Shown: piece by piece, positions 1 to 7,893 of the stretch
Numbering within the stretch: the stretch's first letter is position 1
Layout: every line of letters begins with the position of its first letter
Assembly: GCA_947631725.1 (NCBI GenBank)
Contig: CANRML010000004.1
Location: 1 to 29,434 of the forward strand
Direction: 5' to 3'
DNA: 29,434 bases
Origin: an uncultured Clostridia bacterium
GTDB lineage: Bacteria; Bacillota; Clostridia; TANB77; CAG-508
Notes under the pieces: model-generated
What the model was told of the DNA's origin: nothing
What the model saw: the letters and a program-made list of their open reading frames with translations, nothing else
The model's database searches: none
Made by a program: the position numbers and the translations under genes

Positions 1-251
1 GTAATCTCAACAGCTTCATTTGGAACAAATTTTGGCTCTGTAGTCATAATAGTTTTTCCACCAGCACTTTGTGGCAACTCATCTTTTGCACGTTCTTTTT
101 TGTAATCATTATCAATATTGGGAATTACTAATAAATCCATAAAATTTTTAATGAAAGTAGATTTACCAGTTCTAACAGGACCAACCACCCCAACATATAT
201 ATCCCCATCGGTCCTCTTTGCGATGTCCTCATACAATCTTGTATTTTCCAT
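1..251 (-). CDS. spoIVA: Stage IV sporulation protein A (SpoIVA), N-terminal part
   Basis: This is the first 83 residues of SpoIVA, the ATPase that polymerises on the forespore surface and forms the base layer of the spore coat; the rest lies beyond the window. The start is the ATG read from 251, preceded by an AAAGGAGG ribosome site. The visible protein has the family's opening (YEDIAKRTDGDIYVGVVG), a Walker A loop GPVRTGKST at about residues 24-32, and the very conserved segments DELPQSAGGKTIMTTEPKF and VPNEA. The match to SpoIVA is close along its whole visible length, so identity is essentially certain. A SigmaE-like promoter lies just upstream (297-326). It marks the organism as an endospore former. 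Confidence 0.96.
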   Translation of the reverse strand, partial: MENTRLYEDIAKRTDGDIYVGVVGPVRTGKSTFIKNFMDLLVIPNIDNDYKKERAKDELPQSAGGKTIMTTEPKFVPNEAVEI

Positions 252-296
252 CTATATACCTCCTTTTAGCACATGTTTGTACAATTGCTTTATTAA

Positions 297-326
297 AGTA
301 TATTTGTAATTGCTAGTAGATATGAC
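297..326 (-). promoter_or_regulatory. SigmaE-type promoter for spoIVA
   Basis: Read on the minus strand, a GTCATATC -35 (319-326), a 14-base spacer and AATATACT (297-304) resemble the B. subtilis SigmaE pattern (GTCATATT, 13-15 bases, CATACAAT). The predicted start of transcription would be about 40 bases before the spoIVA ATG. SigmaE control of spoIVA is known in B. subtilis; its use here is inferred from the match. Confidence 0.6.
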
Positions 327-343
327 AAGTTTAGGAAAAAAAC

Positions 344-372
344 TTGCAAAATTGTAAGGTATATGCTAAAAT
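344..372 (+). promoter_or_regulatory. SigmaA promoter with extended -10, upstream of the UDP-sugar pyrophosphorylase gene
   Basis: TTGCAA (344-349), a 17-base spacer and TAAAAT (367-372), with an extended -10 TG at 364-365. It would give a leader of roughly 80 bases. No riboswitch-like fold was recognised in the leader. Confidence 0.6.
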
Positions 373-458
373 ATTTTCATACGATTATTGATAATAATAG
401 CAAAAAATACAAAATAGAATAATATATATTGAATAATTTACTGAGGGGAATGAAGTAT

Positions 459-1703
459 ATGAGTGTTGAAAAAACACAGCAAGTATTAGAATTGCTAAAG
501 CAATATAAGCAAGACCATATTATCAATTTTATGAACACATTAAATGACGAAGAAAAAGAATTATTAGAAAACCAAATATTATCAATAGATTTTAACCAAC
601 TAACAGAGTTATATGATAGTACAAAAAGAAAATGTGAGATAAAAGAGAGCAAAATAGAAGCAATACAATATTTTGACAAGCAAAAATTAGGAAATAGCAA
701 AAAAATGCAATTAGATGATTTAGGGGAAAGAATTGTTTCTACTGGGAAATATGCAGTTGTAACTATGGCTGGAGGACAAGGAAGCAGACTAGAACATCCT
801 GGACCAAAGGGAACATTTAGACTAGATGTATATGGAAAAGGAAAATATTTATTTGAAATATTAATAGATAATTTAAAAGAAGCAAACAAAAAATATGGAG
901 TTGTAATTCCATGGTATATTATGACAAGCAAAGAAAACCACGAAGAGACAAAAAACTTTTTGGAAAAACATGCATATTTTGGATATGATAGAAATAGTGT
1001 GATTCTATTTCAACAAGGTGAATTACCTTTAATTGATTATAACGGGAAATTACTAATTGGAAAGAATAAATTGATAAAACTTGCATCAGATGGAAATGGA
1101 GGAACATTTACATCATTAAGGACAACAGGAGCATTAGCAGATATGAAGGAAAGAGGAATTGAATGGGTATTTATAGGTGGAGTAGATAATGTACTATTAA
1201 AAATGGTAGATACAACATTGCTTGGATTAGCAATAGAACAAAAAGTAGAAATTGCTTCAAAATCAATTCCAAAAGCGAATCCACAAGAAAAAGTTGGAGT
1301 ATTCTGCAAAATGAATGGGCATCCAAAAGTTATTGAATATACAGAATTGCCAGAAAAAATGGCAGAAGAAGTAACAAGTGATGGAGAACTTAAATATGGT
1401 GAATCTCATATTATGTGCAATTTATTTACAATTGATGCTGTTGAAAAAATTAGTAAAGAACCATTAATGTATCATCAAGCTAAAAAGAAAAACTCATATT
1501 TAGATGAAACAGGAAGAGAAATAATTCCTCAAGAAGCAAATGCATATAAATTTGAAGCATTTATATTTGATGCATTTCCATTTTTTGATAATATTGCAAT
1601 TTTAAGAGGAAAAAGAGAAGAAGACTTTGCACCTGTAAAAAACAAAGAAGGCGTAGATAGTCCAAAAACTGCAAAAGAATTATATGAAAAATATTGGAAT
1701 TAA
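459..1703 (+). CDS. UDP-N-acetylglucosamine pyrophosphorylase-like protein (UDPGP/UAP1 family)
   Basis: A 414-residue nucleotidyltransferase of the UDPGP family, the eukaryote-type UAP1/UGP group, expected to make a UDP-sugar (UDP-GlcNAc or UDP-Glc) from UTP and the sugar 1-phosphate in the cytoplasm. The nucleotide-binding loop TMAGGQGSRLEHPGPKG is at about residues 103-119. Further family blocks are the FQQGELPLID region, DGNGGTF and FIGGVDNVLLK (uridine/sugar binding), and a C-terminal FEAFIFDAFPF segment. A longer frame opens at 429, but ATG 459 is preferred: GAGGGG at 443-448 sits 10 bases before it, while the ATG at 450 is too close to that site. The next gene, 15 bases downstream, is a beta-helix protein resembling the GlmU acetyltransferase half, so the pair may replace parts of GlmU. 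Substrate choice between GlcNAc-1-P and Glc-1-P cannot be told from sequence alone. Confidence 0.88.
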   Translation: MSVEKTQQVLELLKQYKQDHIINFMNTLNDEEKELLENQILSIDFNQLTELYDSTKRKCEIKESKIEAIQYFDKQKLGNSKKMQLDDLGERIVSTGKYAVVTMAGGQGSRLEHPGPKGTFRLDVYGKGKYLFEILIDNLKEANKKYGVVIPWYIMTSKENHEETKNFLEKHAYFGYDRNSVILFQQGELPLIDYNGKLLIGKNKLIKLASDGNGGTFTSLRTTGALADMKERGIEWVFIGGVDNVLLKMVDTTLLGLAIEQKVEIASKSIPKANPQEKVGVFCKMNGHPKVIEYTELPEKMAEEVTSDGELKYGESHIMCNLFTIDAVEKISKEPLMYHQAKKKNSYLDETGREIIPQEANAYKFEAFIFDAFPFFDNIAILRGKREEDFAPVKNKEGVDSPKTAKELYEKYWN

Positions 1704-1718
1704 AGGAATGAAAAATAT

Positions 1719-2396
1719 ATGGAAGGTTGTAAAATACAAGACTTATATTCACTAGAAAATACTATTGCAAAATCTATTTTTGAAAAAGCAACATATCCTT
1801 GGGAAGTATTACCTAATATTCATGACTATATCTTAGAATTAGGAAAAAAATTGCCAAAAGATCAATATGAAGAAATAGAAGAAAATGTATGGGTTTCTAA
1901 AACAGCAACCATTGCAAAAACAGCATATATAAAAGGACCTGTAATAATATGTGATAATGCAGAAATAAGACATTGTGCATTTATCAGAGGAAATGCCATT
2001 ATAGGGAAAAACGCAGTAGTAGGAAATTCAACAGAACTAAAAAATGTTATTTTATTTGATAATGTACAAGTGCCACATTATAATTATGTAGGAGATTCTA
2101 TTTTAGGATATAAAGCACATATGGGAGCAGGCTCAATAACTTCAAATGTAAAATCAGATAAAAAATTAGTAATAATAAAAAATCAAAAAACAGGAGAAGT
2201 ATTAGAAACAAATTTAAAAAAAGTAGGAGCAATGATAGGAGATAATGTAGAAGTAGGATGTGGAAGTATTCTAAATCCAGGAAGTGTAATTGGAAAAGGA
2301 ACTAATATCTATCCATTATCATCTGTCAGAGGAGTTGTTCCAGAAAAAAGTATATATAAAAATCAAAATGAAATAGTTTTAAAAAAAGACCTTTAG
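1719..2396 (+). CDS. Left-handed beta-helix (hexapeptide repeat) protein, GlmU C-terminal-like
   Basis: A 225-residue protein. An N-terminal ~60 residues resembling a short linker domain (LENTIAKSIFEKATYPWEVL) precede a left-handed parallel beta-helix made of hexapeptide repeats from about residue 60 to 210 (for example VWVSKTATIAKTAYIKGP, NAIIGKNAVVGNST, GAMIGDNVEVGCGSILNPG). The order of loops, with a conserved N-S/T-E-L-KNVI step and the HYNYVGDS and GAGSITSNVKSDK segments, matches the GlmU acetyltransferase/LpxA-like fold. The nucleotidyltransferase half of GlmU is absent; instead a separate UDPGP-family enzyme lies 15 bases upstream. The two are probably co-transcribed and may act on the same sugar nucleotide. 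Acetyltransferase activity is not assured: it may be a sugar-phosphate acyltransferase or only a partner subunit. Confidence 0.82.
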   Translation: MEGCKIQDLYSLENTIAKSIFEKATYPWEVLPNIHDYILELGKKLPKDQYEEIEENVWVSKTATIAKTAYIKGPVIICDNAEIRHCAFIRGNAIIGKNAVVGNSTELKNVILFDNVQVPHYNYVGDSILGYKAHMGAGSITSNVKSDKKLVIIKNQKTGEVLETNLKKVGAMIGDNVEVGCGSILNPGSVIGKGTNIYPLSSVRGVVPEKSIYKNQNEIVLKKDL

Positions 2397-2418
2397 GATA
2401 ATCTTAAAGGTCTTTTTA
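2383..2418 (+). terminator. Rho-independent terminator overlapping the stop codon
   Basis: A perfect 13-bp stem (AAAAAGACCTTTA at 2383-2395 and TAAAGGTCTTTTT at 2405-2417) with a 9-base loop. The stop codon TAG (2394-2396) of the beta-helix gene lies at the top of the stem, so the last codons form the 5' arm. The A-tract on the other side may let it also serve the converging gene that ends at 2434. Confidence 0.85.
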
Positions 2419-2433
2419 GTTATAAAATAATAA

Positions 2434-2805
2434 CTACATATTTTGATTACCAGGTATAAAGTAATCAATAACACCATAGATTAAAGCACCAATAATTGCA
2501 GCCATCCATGAAATTGTATATCCAGCAACAAAAAATTGTGTTACATATAATGTAATAGCAGCTAGAGCAAATCCTACAAATCCCTTACCAAAAGGACTAG
2601 CATGTAAACCAGTAAATTTTACTACTAAATAGTCAATTACTGTTAATACTATAGCAGCAATTACTAATGTCCATATATTATTTATAGAAAATCCAGGTGT
2701 AAAGAAAGCAGTAATAGCTAAAACAACTGCAGCACCAATAAGCCTACCTATTACTTGCCATACAGTTGAAGCACCACTGTTTGTATTTGATTCAGCATTT
2801 GACAT
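2434..2805 (-). CDS. Small four-helix membrane protein, holin-like family
   Basis: A 123-residue integral membrane protein with four predicted helices: IGRLIGAAVVLAITAFFTPG, IWTLVIAAIVLTVIDYLVV, FVGFALAAITLYVTQFFVAG and WMAAIIGALIYGVIDYFIP. A hydrophilic Ser/Asn-rich stretch of about 14 residues precedes them. The pattern resembles the small 4-TM proteins often named 'phage holin family' in Firmicutes genomes, but there is no phage gene nearby, so a lysis role is not supported and the function is unknown. A longer frame opens with TTG at 2826, but ATG 2805 is right: AAGGAGG lies 8-9 bases upstream of it. The gene is alone, converging on the beta-helix gene and diverging from the DUF421 gene. 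Confidence 0.75.
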   Translation of the reverse strand: MSNAESNTNSGASTVWQVIGRLIGAAVVLAITAFFTPGFSINNIWTLVIAAIVLTVIDYLVVKFTGLHASPFGKGFVGFALAAITLYVTQFFVAGYTISWMAAIIGALIYGVIDYFIPGNQNM

Positions 2806-2952
2806 GATGAATACCTCCTTAGCCAAAAAAATTCTAAAACGTAAATTTATATATTGGCTCTAAAAATATTATGTTCATAATAAAAATATTTATTCATTTA
2901 ATTGCATAAAAATCAAGTTTTTTGAGAAAATTAAATATGAGGTGAAATATAA

Positions 2953-3630
2953 GTGTTAATAACATTTTTTAGAGCAATTATTTTATACATTGTTGTTTTA
3001 ATTGTTATGAGATTTATGGGAAAAAGAGAAATAGGTCAGTTGCAACCATTTGAACTTGCAATTTCAATTATGATTGCAGATTTAGCATCTATCCCAATGA
3101 CAGAAACAGGAATACCAATTGGAAATGGAATTGTTCCTATTTTAGGATTATTAGTAATGCATCTAGTAATCTCATTATTAAATATAAAAAGTATTAGAGC
3201 AAGAGAAATTGTTTGCGGAAAACCTAGAATTTTAGTTTATAGGGGAAAAATTGATGAAAAAGCATTGAAAAAAGAGAGATTGACAATAAATGAATTACAA
3301 GAACGACTAAGAGGAAACAATGTTATGAATTTAGGAGATGTAGAATATGCCATATTAGAAACAAGTGGACAAATTACTGTAATACAAAAACCAGAAAAAA
3401 GGAATACAATTCCAGAAGATTTTGGAATAACACCAGAATATGAAGGAATTCCTTATGATTTAGTAGTTGACGGAAAAGTGATGGAAGAAAATTTACAGAA
3501 AATAGGGAAAAACTATCAATGGCTAAAAAAACAAGTAGAAAAATTTAATATTAAACCAGAACAAGCATTAGTAGTTACTTATGATGGAAAAGGGCAAATA
3601 TTTTGTCAGGAAAAACAAAAAGATGCTTGA
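2953..3630 (+). CDS. DUF421/YetF-family membrane protein
   Basis: A 225-residue protein of the YetF/YdfS/DUF421 family. The first 80 residues form about three membrane helices (LITFFRAIILYIVVLIVMRFMG, LAISIMIADLASIPM, VPILGLLVMHLVISLLN) and include the family signature GKREIGQLQPFELAISIMIADLAS. The remaining cytoplasmic part carries the typical VCGKPRILVYRGKID and LGDVEYAILETSGQITV segments. Biochemical function is not established. The start is GTG 2953, with GAGGTG at 2939-2944. A DUF4363-like gene follows after a 15-base gap, a pairing common in Clostridia; in B. subtilis some relatives are made in the forespore, so a sporulation role is possible but not shown here. Confidence 0.88.
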   Translation: MLITFFRAIILYIVVLIVMRFMGKREIGQLQPFELAISIMIADLASIPMTETGIPIGNGIVPILGLLVMHLVISLLNIKSIRAREIVCGKPRILVYRGKIDEKALKKERLTINELQERLRGNNVMNLGDVEYAILETSGQITVIQKPEKRNTIPEDFGITPEYEGIPYDLVVDGKVMEENLQKIGKNYQWLKKQVEKFNIKPEQALVVTYDGKGQIFCQEKQKDA

Positions 3631-3645
3631 TATGTGGAGGAGCTT

Positions 3646-4041
3646 ATGTATAAAGAATTAATAATATCTTTGATAATTATAACTGCCATAGTAATGGGAA
3701 ATACCGTTACACAAAATTATACAAAACAAGCAGTGACAGAATTATCAGAGAATTTAAATGAATTGAAGGAAAAAATAACTCAAGATGATGAAAATATAAA
3801 TTGGAAAGAGGTAGAAATTCAAATAGAGGATATAAATAAAAAATGGAACGAAAGATATGAAAAAATGGCATATTATATAGAACATAATGAATTAGAAAAA
3901 GTGGAAAGTAATATAACAGGATTAAAAAGTTATACAAAAAAAGAAGATTCACCAGAGGCACTAAATCAATTGAATTCTAGTATATTTATTTTAAAACATA
4001 TTCAAGAAAAAAATGAGTTAAATCTAAAGAACATTTTCTAA
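3646..4041 (+). CDS. DUF4363-like membrane-anchored helical protein
   Basis: A 131-residue protein with one N-terminal membrane helix (LIISLIIITAIVMGNTV) followed by a highly charged, alpha-helical domain outside the membrane (LSENLNELKEKI, INWKEVEIQIEDINKKW). It matches the general form of DUF4363 proteins, which usually follow DUF421 genes in Clostridia, so the two probably work together. Function is unknown. A frame opens upstream at GTG 3634, but ATG 3646 is chosen because GGAGGAG (3636-3642) is its ribosome site. It ends just before a terminator shared with the converging Lon gene. Confidence 0.75.
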   Translation: MYKELIISLIIITAIVMGNTVTQNYTKQAVTELSENLNELKEKITQDDENINWKEVEIQIEDINKKWNERYEKMAYYIEHNELEKVESNITGLKSYTKKEDSPEALNQLNSSIFILKHIQEKNELNLKNIF

Positions 4042-4046
4042 AAATT

Positions 4047-4070
4047 AAGCCGGACTTATGTCCGACTTTT
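4047..4070. terminator. Bidirectional terminator between DUF4363-like gene and lon-like gene
   Basis: AAGCCGGAC (4047-4055) and GTCCGACTT (4060-4068) form a 9-bp stem with one mismatch, a 4-base loop and a TTTT tail. It lies between two converging genes, with A-rich sequence on one side and T-rich on the other, so it can serve both. Confidence 0.75.
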
Positions 4071-4074
4071 AAAT

Positions 4075-6468
4075 TTATTTTTTATCATAAACAACTTTAG
4101 CATAACTTTTTAATTTTTGATAAACTAAATCATTTATTGTACCAGAAGGAAAATGACCAGAAGAATCTTTTTTACCAGCAGGAACACCTGTTAAAACTTC
4201 AATTCCTTCCTCAATTGTAGAAACAGAATAAATATGAAATTGTCTATTTTTTACTGCTTCTAAAACATCATCAGAAAGTTGTAAATTATCTACATTTTGA
4301 GCAGGAATCATAACTCCATGAGAGCCATCTAAACCTCTCATTTGACAAATTTGAAAATATCCTTCTATTTTTTCATTTACACCACCAATTGGCTGAATTT
4401 GACCTTTTTGATTTACAGAACCAGTTACAGCAATTGACTGATTGATAGGTATACCTGAAAGACTAGAAAGTAATCCATATAATTCTGTACTAGAAGCACT
4501 GTCTCCATCAACACCATTATATAGTTGCTCAAAACAAATACTTGCAGTCAAACAAAGAGGAATATCTTGTGCAAACATTTCTCCTAAATATCCAGTTAGA
4601 ATAAGGACACCTTTTGAATGTGAAGAACCAGAAAGTTCAACTTCTCTTTCAATATTTACAACACCACTTTTACCAGTATAAGTATTAACTGTAATTTTAG
4701 CAGGTTTTCCAAAAGTATAATCACCTATTGTCATAACAGTTAAACCATTTAATGTTCCAACCTTAAAACCAGAAGTATCAATCAATAAAGAATGATTTTT
4801 AATCATTTCCATATATTTTGTATCATATTTTTTAACACGATTGATCTGCTCATGTAAAGCCATATCCATATATTTTGCAGTAACAATTTTAGACTTTTCT
4901 ATTTTTGCCCAAGTAGCAGCTTCACCAACAATTTCAATCATATCATCAAAGCGGGTAGAAATTTTGCTATGACTACCAGCCATTTTTGAAGAATATTCAA
5001 CAAGTTTAGCCATTGCACTTTTATCTAAGTGAGGAAGCTCACTTTTATCACAAAATCCATGAATAATACGAGCTAATTTATTTACATTTTCAGCATTTAA
5101 AGGAGCATCATCTTCAAATTCTACTTTTATTTTAAATAACTTTTTAAAATCAGAATCCATTGCTAATAATGTTTGATAAATCTGAGCATTTCCTATTAAA
5201 ATAACTTTTAAATCTAAAGGAATAGGCTCAGGTTGTAAAGATATCATAACCATAGAAGAACGTTGCTCTGGTAAACTCTCAATACCTAATTCTTTTACAC
5301 GAAGAGCTTTTTTCAATGCTTCATAACAAGCAGGTGAAGACAATAAATCTTTTGCTTGAAATATTATATAACCACCATTTGCTTGATGTAATAAACCAGG
5401 CTTTAACATTGTAAAATCAGTTTTCAAGGCACCATAATAGTTTTCATATTCTAAAGCACCAAAAATATTATGATAAGAATAATTAGAATCCATAATTACA
5501 GGACTACCTTCTAAATTAGAGTTATCTATAAATAAATTAACTCGATAATTTAAAGAAGGATCTGGCTTTTTATTAGGAGGATTCATAGGTTGATTTGGAT
5601 TTTGTGCTATATTATCTTCTTCTAAAAAGTATGAAACATTTTTTAGAACGTCTTGTTTTACATCATTTAAAAAATTATTTATTTTTTTATTCCTTTTATA
5701 TTTTCCTTTTAGAAAATTTATATGTGCACTAACAGTTAAAAGTGCAATATTAGATTGCCACTCTGAAATTTTCTTATCAGATTGACGTTCAATTTCTTTA
5801 ATTTGACTAATAACAGTCATAATTTGCTCTTGAACAATACTAGATTTTTGTTCATATTCTTGCTTGATTTGTTCATCTAATTTATCAAATTCCGCTTCTT
5901 CAATTGCCTTTCCATCTATAACAGGCATCATATAAATACCATTTTGAGAAGCCTTAACTTGAAAATTATATTTTAATGCATCTTGATTTAATTTATCTAA
6001 AAGGGCAGAACGTTTTTCTTCAAATTCTTGTTTTATTAAAGTTTTCTCTTTTTCAAAATCATCTGCATTAAATGTCTTTTTTATATCTTTCTTTATTTCT
6101 TTTATAAAACCATCCATATTATCTCTAAATTCTTTTCCTTGACCAGCAGGTAAAGAAACGGAAATAGGATTGTTTGGATTATTAAAATTATAAATATAAC
6201 ACCAATCATTTGGAACTTTTTGTTTACTAGACAATTTATCTAAATAATTTTTAGTATACATAGTTTTACCAACGCCAGAAGGACCTTCTAAGTATAGATT
6301 GTAACCTTTTACATCTACTTGAAGGCCGAATTCTAAAGCTTTAATACCACGCTCTTGTCCAATACCAGTGTGAATATTTTCTAATTCTTCAGTTGTATCA
6401 AAATCAAATAAACTTTCATCGCAAGACATTTTTAAGTCTTTGTAAGACAATTCATTTTTGCTTTTCAT
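4075..6468 (-). CDS. LonB-type ATP-dependent protease (AAA_32 / Lon_C, YcbZ/LonH-like)
   Basis: A 797-residue energy-dependent serine protease of the Lon superfamily. Walker A GPSGVGKT is at residues 62-69, followed by a long coiled-coil insert (about 130-280, Glu/Lys-rich), the degenerate Walker B region QANGGYIIFQAKDLL and a second half of the ATPase domain. The C-terminal Lon protease domain carries the Ser-Lys dyad: Ser657 in VDGDSASSTE and Lys700 in GGVNEKIEG, the same 43-residue spacing as in classical Lon. It should degrade damaged or regulatory proteins in the cytoplasm. A frame opens earlier at 6504, but ATG 6468 has the ribosome site (AGGGAG at 6475-6480). It has its own SigmaA-like promoter and no CtsR site that I can defend. 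Confidence 0.92.
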   Translation of the reverse strand: MKSKNELSYKDLKMSCDESLFDFDTTEELENIHTGIGQERGIKALEFGLQVDVKGYNLYLEGPSGVGKTMYTKNYLDKLSSKQKVPNDWCYIYNFNNPNNPISVSLPAGQGKEFRDNMDGFIKEIKKDIKKTFNADDFEKEKTLIKQEFEEKRSALLDKLNQDALKYNFQVKASQNGIYMMPVIDGKAIEEAEFDKLDEQIKQEYEQKSSIVQEQIMTVISQIKEIERQSDKKISEWQSNIALLTVSAHINFLKGKYKRNKKINNFLNDVKQDVLKNVSYFLEEDNIAQNPNQPMNPPNKKPDPSLNYRVNLFIDNSNLEGSPVIMDSNYSYHNIFGALEYENYYGALKTDFTMLKPGLLHQANGGYIIFQAKDLLSSPACYEALKKALRVKELGIESLPEQRSSMVMISLQPEPIPLDLKVILIGNAQIYQTLLAMDSDFKKLFKIKVEFEDDAPLNAENVNKLARIIHGFCDKSELPHLDKSAMAKLVEYSSKMAGSHSKISTRFDDMIEIVGEAATWAKIEKSKIVTAKYMDMALHEQINRVKKYDTKYMEMIKNHSLLIDTSGFKVGTLNGLTVMTIGDYTFGKPAKITVNTYTGKSGVVNIEREVELSGSSHSKGVLILTGYLGEMFAQDIPLCLTASICFEQLYNGVDGDSASSTELYGLLSSLSGIPINQSIAVTGSVNQKGQIQPIGGVNEKIEGYFQICQMRGLDGSHGVMIPAQNVDNLQLSDDVLEAVKNRQFHIYSVSTIEEGIEVLTGVPAGKKDSSGHFPSGTINDLVYQKLKSYAKVVYDKK

Positions 6469-6512
6469 TTGTTTCTCCCTCACTTTTTTTCTTATTGTTT
6501 CCAATTCTAAAT

Positions 6513-6542
6513 TTTATATCCTTATTGTATATGATTTGTCAA
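6513..6542 (-). promoter_or_regulatory. SigmaA promoter for the LonB-type protease gene
   Basis: On the minus strand, a perfect TTGACA (6537-6542), an 18-base spacer and TATAAA (6513-6518). It lies 45 bases before the chosen start codon. Confidence 0.6.
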
Positions 6543-6556
6543 AAAAAGTAAATAAA

Positions 6557-6576
6557 TTTAGAAATTTTTTTCTAAA
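6557..6576 (-). terminator. Weak AT-only hairpin, possible terminator of the ylbJ unit
   Basis: TTTAGAAA (6557-6564) and TTTCTAAA (6569-6576) pair perfectly and are followed on the minus strand by a T-rich run. The stem has few GC pairs, so termination would be leaky; some read-through into the protease gene is possible. Confidence 0.4.
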
Positions 6577-6591
6577 ATGAGGGAGCATATT

Positions 6592-6771
6592 TTAGCGAGA
6601 CATTCTATCATTAGAATTACTACACATTTTTTCATATTCTTTGCATTTTATTTTATAATCCATTTGCATACATAAATAACGATAATAACTATATCCTTGT
6701 TCATATTGAGCCATAGGATTAAACATAGGGTCTTTATACATTTCATTTATATCAGAATAATCCATATCCAT
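6592..6771 (-). CDS. Undescribed 59-residue Met/Tyr-rich protein downstream of ylbJ
   Basis: A 59-residue frame starting at ATG 6771, with AAAGGAG about 9 bases upstream, 51 bases after the end of ylbJ on the same strand. The composition is unusual: 9 Met, 9 Tyr and 3 Cys, with segments MYKDPMFNPMAQYEQGYSYY and CMQMDYKIKCKEYEKMC, no signal peptide and no membrane helix. The strong ribosome site, fitting position and non-random composition support a real gene. I do not recognise a named family. Its place behind ylbJ suggests expression in the mother cell during sporulation, and Tyr-rich small proteins are common in spore coats, but a coat role is only inference. Confidence 0.7.
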   Translation of the reverse strand: MDMDYSDINEMYKDPMFNPMAQYEQGYSYYRYLCMQMDYKIKCKEYEKMCSNSNDRMSR

Positions 6772-6822
6772 CTCATCAACTCCTTTATAACAAACTATGC
6801 TTATTAGACGAATAATATAACT

Positions 6823-7800
6823 TTATAAATTAAAATTCAAAAATGGGAAAGAGTAAATAGCAATAAATGTGTAAATTGCAGCAATAGTACCATGTAATAA
6901 TTTTCCATAGATATATGGCTTTATAGACAAATCACTTTTAGAAATAATACTCCAAACTTGTAGTAATATCGAAATTCCACCAAAACCTAATAAAAATGAT
7001 GTAAAAATAATCTGAAAAGAAATATTTTTAATATGCAAATTAGCAATAGAAGAAATACCATTTGTAATTTCTAAAAGTCCAAGTATATAGACATTATCAA
7101 TTATTCCACTTGATTTTAATATTGAAATAATACTAGAAAAAATTACTACAAAACCTCCAATCATCATAATAGTTTGAATACTAGAGGTTATACTTTCACT
7201 AATAACTTCACCTAAATTAGAAAAATCAACAATATTTTTAGAAGAAAAATTTGTATCAGTATTTGAACTGCGAGTTTTTTCCAACTTCCAAAATCTAAAT
7301 ATATATCCTACTGTTAAACTTGCCAATATATGTGTAACTAATAATAAAAGTCCGATTGTTGTATTTCCAAACATACTTATTCCAACAGAACCAACAATGA
7401 AAAGAGGACCAGAATTATTTGTAAAACTAAGTAATCTTTCACATTCAGCTTTTGAACAAATATTATTTTTTCTAAATTCACAAGCAATTTTTGCACCAAC
7501 TGGATAACCACTAATTAGTCCCATAATAAAGCCAAAAGCTCCTTGACCATTTATATTAAAAACAGGTTTCATAAATGGACCACATAATCGTTTGAAAAAA
7601 TTAACAATATTAGTATGTAGTAAAAGCTCAGTTGCTACAAAAAAAGGGAATAAAGATGGTACAACAGTTGTAGCCCAAAGAATAAGAGAATTTTTTACAG
7701 CTAAAAGATTATTTTTTGAAAATAGCAATAGACTTATTGCAAATATTAAAAACAAGATAGCAAAAGAATTACGTTTTAATTTAATTACAAAAATATGCAT
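6823..7800 (-). CDS. ylbJ: Sporulation integral membrane protein YlbJ
   Basis: A 325-residue polytopic membrane protein of the YlbJ/nucleoside-recognition (Gate) family, needed for spore cortex formation in B. subtilis. About eight hydrophobic helices are visible. The diagnostic blocks are ATTVVPSLFPFFVATELLL near residue 45, the GLISGYPVGAKI loop near residue 115 and ERLLSFTNNSGPLFIVGSVG near residue 140, in the order and spacing of the family. The start is ATG 7800 with AGGTGA at 7805-7810. A SigmaE-like promoter is present just upstream. It shares a transcript with the 59-residue gene behind it. Confidence 0.92.
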   Translation of the reverse strand: MHIFVIKLKRNSFAILFLIFAISLLLFSKNNLLAVKNSLILWATTVVPSLFPFFVATELLLHTNIVNFFKRLCGPFMKPVFNINGQGAFGFIMGLISGYPVGAKIACEFRKNNICSKAECERLLSFTNNSGPLFIVGSVGISMFGNTTIGLLLLVTHILASLTVGYIFRFWKLEKTRSSNTDTNFSSKNIVDFSNLGEVISESITSSIQTIMMIGGFVVIFSSIISILKSSGIIDNVYILGLLEITNGISSIANLHIKNISFQIIFTSFLLGFGGISILLQVWSIISKSDLSIKPYIYGKLLHGTIAAIYTFIAIYSFPFLNFNL

Positions 7801-7816
7801 ATTATCACCTACAAAA

Positions 7817-7846
7817 TTTATATGCTATTTATTGTATAGATTATAC
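7817..7846 (-). promoter_or_regulatory. Possible SigmaE-type promoter for ylbJ
   Basis: On the minus strand, GTATAAT (7840-7846), a 15-base spacer and CATATAAA (7817-7824), close to the SigmaE -10 CATACAAT. The leader would be only about 10 bases, just long enough to hold the ribosome site. In B. subtilis ylbJ is SigmaE-dependent. Confidence 0.42.
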
Positions 7847-7893
7847 AAGTTTAGTAAATAATATAAAAAATAAAGTTTATGAGAGGTAATAAA

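Noticed and set aside
252..458. A riboswitch or small RNA between spoIVA and the pyrophosphorylase gene
   Set aside because: The 207 bases are explained by two divergent promoters and ribosome sites; no conserved riboswitch core or strong hairpin was seen.
2434..2805. Phage origin for the holin-like gene
   Set aside because: There are no endolysin, integrase or structural phage genes nearby, and base composition matches its neighbours.
6536..6552. A CtsR-like site upstream of the LonB-type gene (TGTCAAA AAA AGTAAA)
   Set aside because: The second heptad is broken (AGTAAAT instead of AGTCAAA), and the first overlaps the -35 TTGACA on the other strand, which explains it.
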